From the NCBI GenBank assembly GCA_026394655.1, contig JAPKXU010000063.1:1-51884 (forward strand): a stretch of 51,884 nucleotides of DNA, read 5' to 3'. This document shows positions 48,838-51,884 of the stretch, one piece after another (the first letter of the stretch is position 1; each line of letters opens with the position of its first letter). The DNA comes from Methanoregula sp. (GTDB taxonomy: Archaea > Halobacteriota > Methanomicrobia > Methanomicrobiales > Methanospirillaceae). A program made the translations under genes and the position numbers. The notes below the pieces were generated by a model. It saw only the letters and a program-made list of their open reading frames with translations. It ran no database searches and was not told the origin of the DNA.

Positions 48838-49967
48838 TTCTCTGGGACCGAAGTTTCTCGGACCGCCAAATCCTTTTCTTTCCATTCGAGGGTTACCGTT
48901 CCATGGTTGATGAGCGACTGGACACGGGGTAAAGCATCCACAAGTGCAGAGTGCAGGTTTTTCACCGTGTCACAAACGACCCCGCGCTCCTCTTTTCTCC
49001 AGGGTTTCGTGATGTTCGAATACAGGCACCTCCCTCCACAGAATGTTTGGATTGAACATTGTGCACATTCCCCGTTCACCGAAATAACCGGGAGCCGGGT
49101 CGGGTCAGCATCGGCAATGTGCCCAACGTAATAGTGCATCATACCGATCATCACCGGGCAGGGTGCGATGTGCCCGTCCGTCTGGATGCTGTAATTGGCG
49201 TACCCGGAACCGCAACGAAGCCGGCTGGGACGGTTGAGGAGCAGATCTTCCATGGGATCTAAAAAGGGGTACCACCGTAGCACCTCTCCTTTATCCGCCA
49301 TCCGATCGACCCATGTCGTAACGAGCGCCCGGATGCCCGGGTTATACGAATCCTGTACCCAAGCAGTAAAGTTTCGGTGCCTAAAGTCACCGGCAAAATT
49401 GGCATCAAGCTGCCAGTGGATGGAAGAGAATGAGTAATCAGGATTATCCGCGAGGTAACTGACTGCATCAACAATATCCGTGCGCTCTGTGACAGTCATT
49501 CGTGCGATCAGTTCACCGGTAAATCCATTTGCCCGGATCCGTTTCACGTTCCGGATCACCTTCCGGTATACTCCCGTACCCCGGTTTGCATCAGTCAGCG
49601 CCTCGCGCCCGTCAATGGAGACGAGAATTGTTGAGAACCGGTTGACTGTACCAGGTGCAAGGCGGTCCAGAAGGAGGGCGTTTGTCTGGAGCATGAACCG
49701 CTGCACCGGAGCAGAACTCGTGATCGTTTCGATGAGATCTGCCTTCAACAGCGGTTCCCCCCCATAAAAGGTGAGGGTGACAGCAGGATCTTTTTTGAGG
49801 AATGCATAGAGCTGGGGGAGGTCAATATCCAGTTCTGTTGGGAGTACCGGATCGATCTCGACCGGTTCCGTCTCATCATCTCCGTTCCCTAGATCCTCGA
49901 ACGCTTTTGCCCGACAGTAACTACAGCAGAGGTTGCAGTTGTCCGTGAGGATGAGATGGAAGTACAC
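48834..49967 (-). CDS. Radical SAM/SPASM protein, putative peptide-modifying type
   Basis: Likely GTG start: MYFHLILTDNCNLCCSYCRAKAF; TLTFYGGEPLL; C-terminal Cys-rich SPASM region (CGSGYANYSIQTDGHIAPCP...CAQCSIQTFCGGRCLY). Confidence 0.88.
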   Translation of the reverse strand: MYFHLILTDNCNLCCSYCRAKAFEDLGNGDDETEPVEIDPVLPTELDIDLPQLYAFLKKDPAVTLTFYGGEPLLKADLIETITSSAPVQRFMLQTNALLLDRLAPGTVNRFSTILVSIDGREALTDANRGTGVYRKVIRNVKRIRANGFTGELIARMTVTERTDIVDAVSYLADNPDYSFSSIHWQLDANFAGDFRHRNFTAWVQDSYNPGIRALVTTWVDRMADKGEVLRWYPFLDPMEDLLLNRPSRLRCGSGYANYSIQTDGHIAPCPVMIGMMHYYVGHIADADPTRLPVISVNGECAQCSIQTFCGGRCLYSNITKPWRKEERGVVCDTVKNLHSALVDALPRVQSLINHGTVTLEWKEKDLAVRETSVPEK

Positions 49968-50145
49968 AAAAACCTTATTATTTTTGTATGTGCCTGCCGA
50001 TAAAACCCCCGGCACCCGGTAGCAGGGGCTGGTGAACGAACTTTTAACCCCCAGCCGTTCATAATCCTGTTGAGGGCAAGCAACAAAGCCTTGAATGCCT
50101 GCCAGTTTCGTAAGATATAACCGTGCCCTGCCATAATTCCTGTTC

Positions 50146-51507
50146 ATGCCCGATGGACCATTCTTCGCAAAGACGATCGAGACCCTGCCACGCAGTGAAC
50201 TCGATGCCATGATCGACGAGCGTATCCGCTACACCGTGCACTACGCTGCGGAGCACTCACCATTCTACCGGCACTGGTTCCATGAGAATAATATCAATCC
50301 GGATGAGATACGCGTCCATGAAGACCTGATCAGTCTTCCGGTAATATCCGGGAAAACGATCCGAGAGCACCAGCCTCCGAATACTCCTGACTTTGAGTTC
50401 CTGTCCGCGGGCTGGGATGATATCTTCTCTATACAGGAAACGAGCGGAACGAGCGGTATACCAAAGAGCTTCTTTCTGACTTGGGAGGACTGGAAGCGGT
50501 ACGCTGAAAAGTACGCACGAAGTTTTGTCTCGCAGGGATTCTTGAAGGGTGACAGAATTGTTGTCTGTGCATCGTACGGGATGAACGTAGGCGCGAATAC
50601 GATGACAATCGCTGCCCAGCGTATCGGTATGGGTATCATCCCGCTTGGCAAGTGCACGTTCGAATCACGGACACTCAAAAACTACAAACCGACAGCGATC
50701 GTGGGGAGCGTGTTCAAGCTGCTGCGGCTTGGACGCCGGCTTGCGGCTGAAGGGTTGAAACCCTCCGAGACCTCCATTGTGCGGTTGGTGGCGGGCGGCG
50801 AGAGCTTTGCCGATGAGTCACGCGCCTATATAGCAGAGCAATGGGGATGCCCGGTCTATAATACGTACGGGAGCACAGAGGGCACGATGTGCGGCGAGTG
50901 CACGCAGGTCACCGGGCTCCATGTGCCGGAGGATCTCGTTCACCTTGACGTTTACGATCCTACCCTGCAGGCATTTGTGAGGGATGGAGAATGCGGGCGC
51001 GGGATACTGACCACACTTCTGCCTGTCGGGGGGAAGTGCGGGACGCTCCTTATCAATTATGACACCGAAGACACAACAGTCGTGCTCTCACGGGAGCGGT
51101 GCGGGTGCGGCAGGACACACATGCGGATCATAAATCCCCAGCGGGAGGCAGAGACGGTCTGGGTTTCCGGCAATCCGTTCAACCGGGTCGATATCGAAGC
51201 GGCAGTTTTCCAGCCGGAGAACATGGAGCATCTTACCGGAGAGTACGAAGCGTTTGTGTATGATGGCGACTCCCCGAACGAAACTATTCTGCGGGTGAGC
51301 CTTGAGTGTCTTGTCCCTGACCAGTGCGACCGCACGCTTGTCGAAGAGCAGTTTATTACCCGGTTTTTAAAGTACAAGCACGGGCTTGCGGCGCTCTACC
51401 ATGACGGGGCATTGCAGGTGCACTTCAACTTCACCCCACCAGGTGGACTCGAACTCGCAAGACTAAAGGGGCGCCCGAAACGTCTCGTGGACCGAAGGCA
51501 ATCATGA
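50146..51507 (+). CDS. Coenzyme F390 synthetase (phenylacetate-CoA ligase-like)
   Basis: ETSGTSGIPKSFFLTWEDW; YGSTEGTMCGECTQ; PaaK-like length and motifs; TATA-like agatataacc upstream. Confidence 0.88.
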   Translation: MPDGPFFAKTIETLPRSELDAMIDERIRYTVHYAAEHSPFYRHWFHENNINPDEIRVHEDLISLPVISGKTIREHQPPNTPDFEFLSAGWDDIFSIQETSGTSGIPKSFFLTWEDWKRYAEKYARSFVSQGFLKGDRIVVCASYGMNVGANTMTIAAQRIGMGIIPLGKCTFESRTLKNYKPTAIVGSVFKLLRLGRRLAAEGLKPSETSIVRLVAGGESFADESRAYIAEQWGCPVYNTYGSTEGTMCGECTQVTGLHVPEDLVHLDVYDPTLQAFVRDGECGRGILTTLLPVGGKCGTLLINYDTEDTTVVLSRERCGCGRTHMRIINPQREAETVWVSGNPFNRVDIEAAVFQPENMEHLTGEYEAFVYDGDSPNETILRVSLECLVPDQCDRTLVEEQFITRFLKYKHGLAALYHDGALQVHFNFTPPGGLELARLKGRPKRLVDRRQS

Positions 51508-51801
51508 TGTGCAGCTCATCGGCAGTTGCAGCAATGACGGTGCCTCGGCTCGATATCCATATCCTGTCCATTCCTACTGGATAACCGGGTGCCCTGCCCC
51601 TGTAAATACCGGTCACACGGATCAGCGCAAGGATGCGCCGCCGTTCTCCGGTGACTCCCGCCGGGGTTACCCCGATATCGGGGTTAAAACCATAATGCGC
51701 CCGAATTTCAGCAAACCGGTCATTTAAAACAGGATTTCAATCGGAGTGATTAGTGCGGCAGAATGCCAAAAATACCCTTAAAATTCTGGCAAAAAAGGGT
51801 A

Positions 51802-51840
51802 CTTCGACGTTATTCGAAGGAAACTTTTTATATTATCAGT
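51802..51840 (+). promoter_or_regulatory. Operator-like dyad cttcga-N6-tcgaag next to a TATA-like ttttatatta
   Basis: Perfect 6-bp arms 51802-51807 / 51814-51819; TATA-like sequence 51826-51835. Confidence 0.4.
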
Positions 51841-51884
51841 CGGCAACTCTCATTATCAAAACCCGAATGTGGTTTTGAGGTGTT

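Noticed and set aside
48834-50210. Track ORF start at 50210 (and ATG at 50147) for the radical SAM gene, overlapping the F390 synthetase start
   Set aside because: A GTG at 49967 gives MYFHLILTDNCNLCCSYC, which fits the family start as I remember it, with an AT-rich region just upstream; the longer version would overlap a divergent gene start.
51431-51616. Small minus ORF at the 3' end of F390 synthetase
   Set aside because: Mostly antisense to the CDS, no recognisable motif.

Overview
The window looks like a methanogenic euryarchaeal chromosome segment, probably Methanomicrobiales (Methanoregula-like). This comes from protein content and codon style only; no database search was run. It is mostly core and conserved genes: a complete A-type ATP synthase operon (ahaH-I-K-E-C-F-A-B-D) followed closely by pgk; lysS; nadE; cupin-type phosphoglucose isomerase; Rio2 kinase; DUF460 protein; thiL; tfb-gar1; srp19; hypB; ribosomal proteins S8e and S6e; aIF5B; and a coenzyme F390 synthetase. 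There are three tRNA genes (Ala-TGC, Ala-CGC, His-GTG). I saw no CRISPR array, rRNA or intact insertion sequence. Candidates for follow-up: (1) a radical SAM/SPASM enzyme overlapping a 39-aa CxxC-x17-CxxC mini-protein that the ORF track misses, head-to-head with F390 synthetase; (2) a pair of KaiC/RAD55-like ATPases, one with a Walker A Lys-to-Asn change, divergent from a GspE/ArlI-TadC/ArlJ-like pilus or secretion motor whose ATPase carries an 87-bp in-frame tandem repeat; (3) a DUF2148 gene interrupted by an in-frame TGA; (4) a TtuA/Ncs6-like protein with a non-canonical PP-loop; (5) a tRNA-His with no genomically encoded G-1; (6) several dyads at promoters, including the atp, gar1-tfb and HxlR promoters; (7) a tRNA T-arm-like hairpin downstream of lysS; and (8) a dispersed intergenic repeat.
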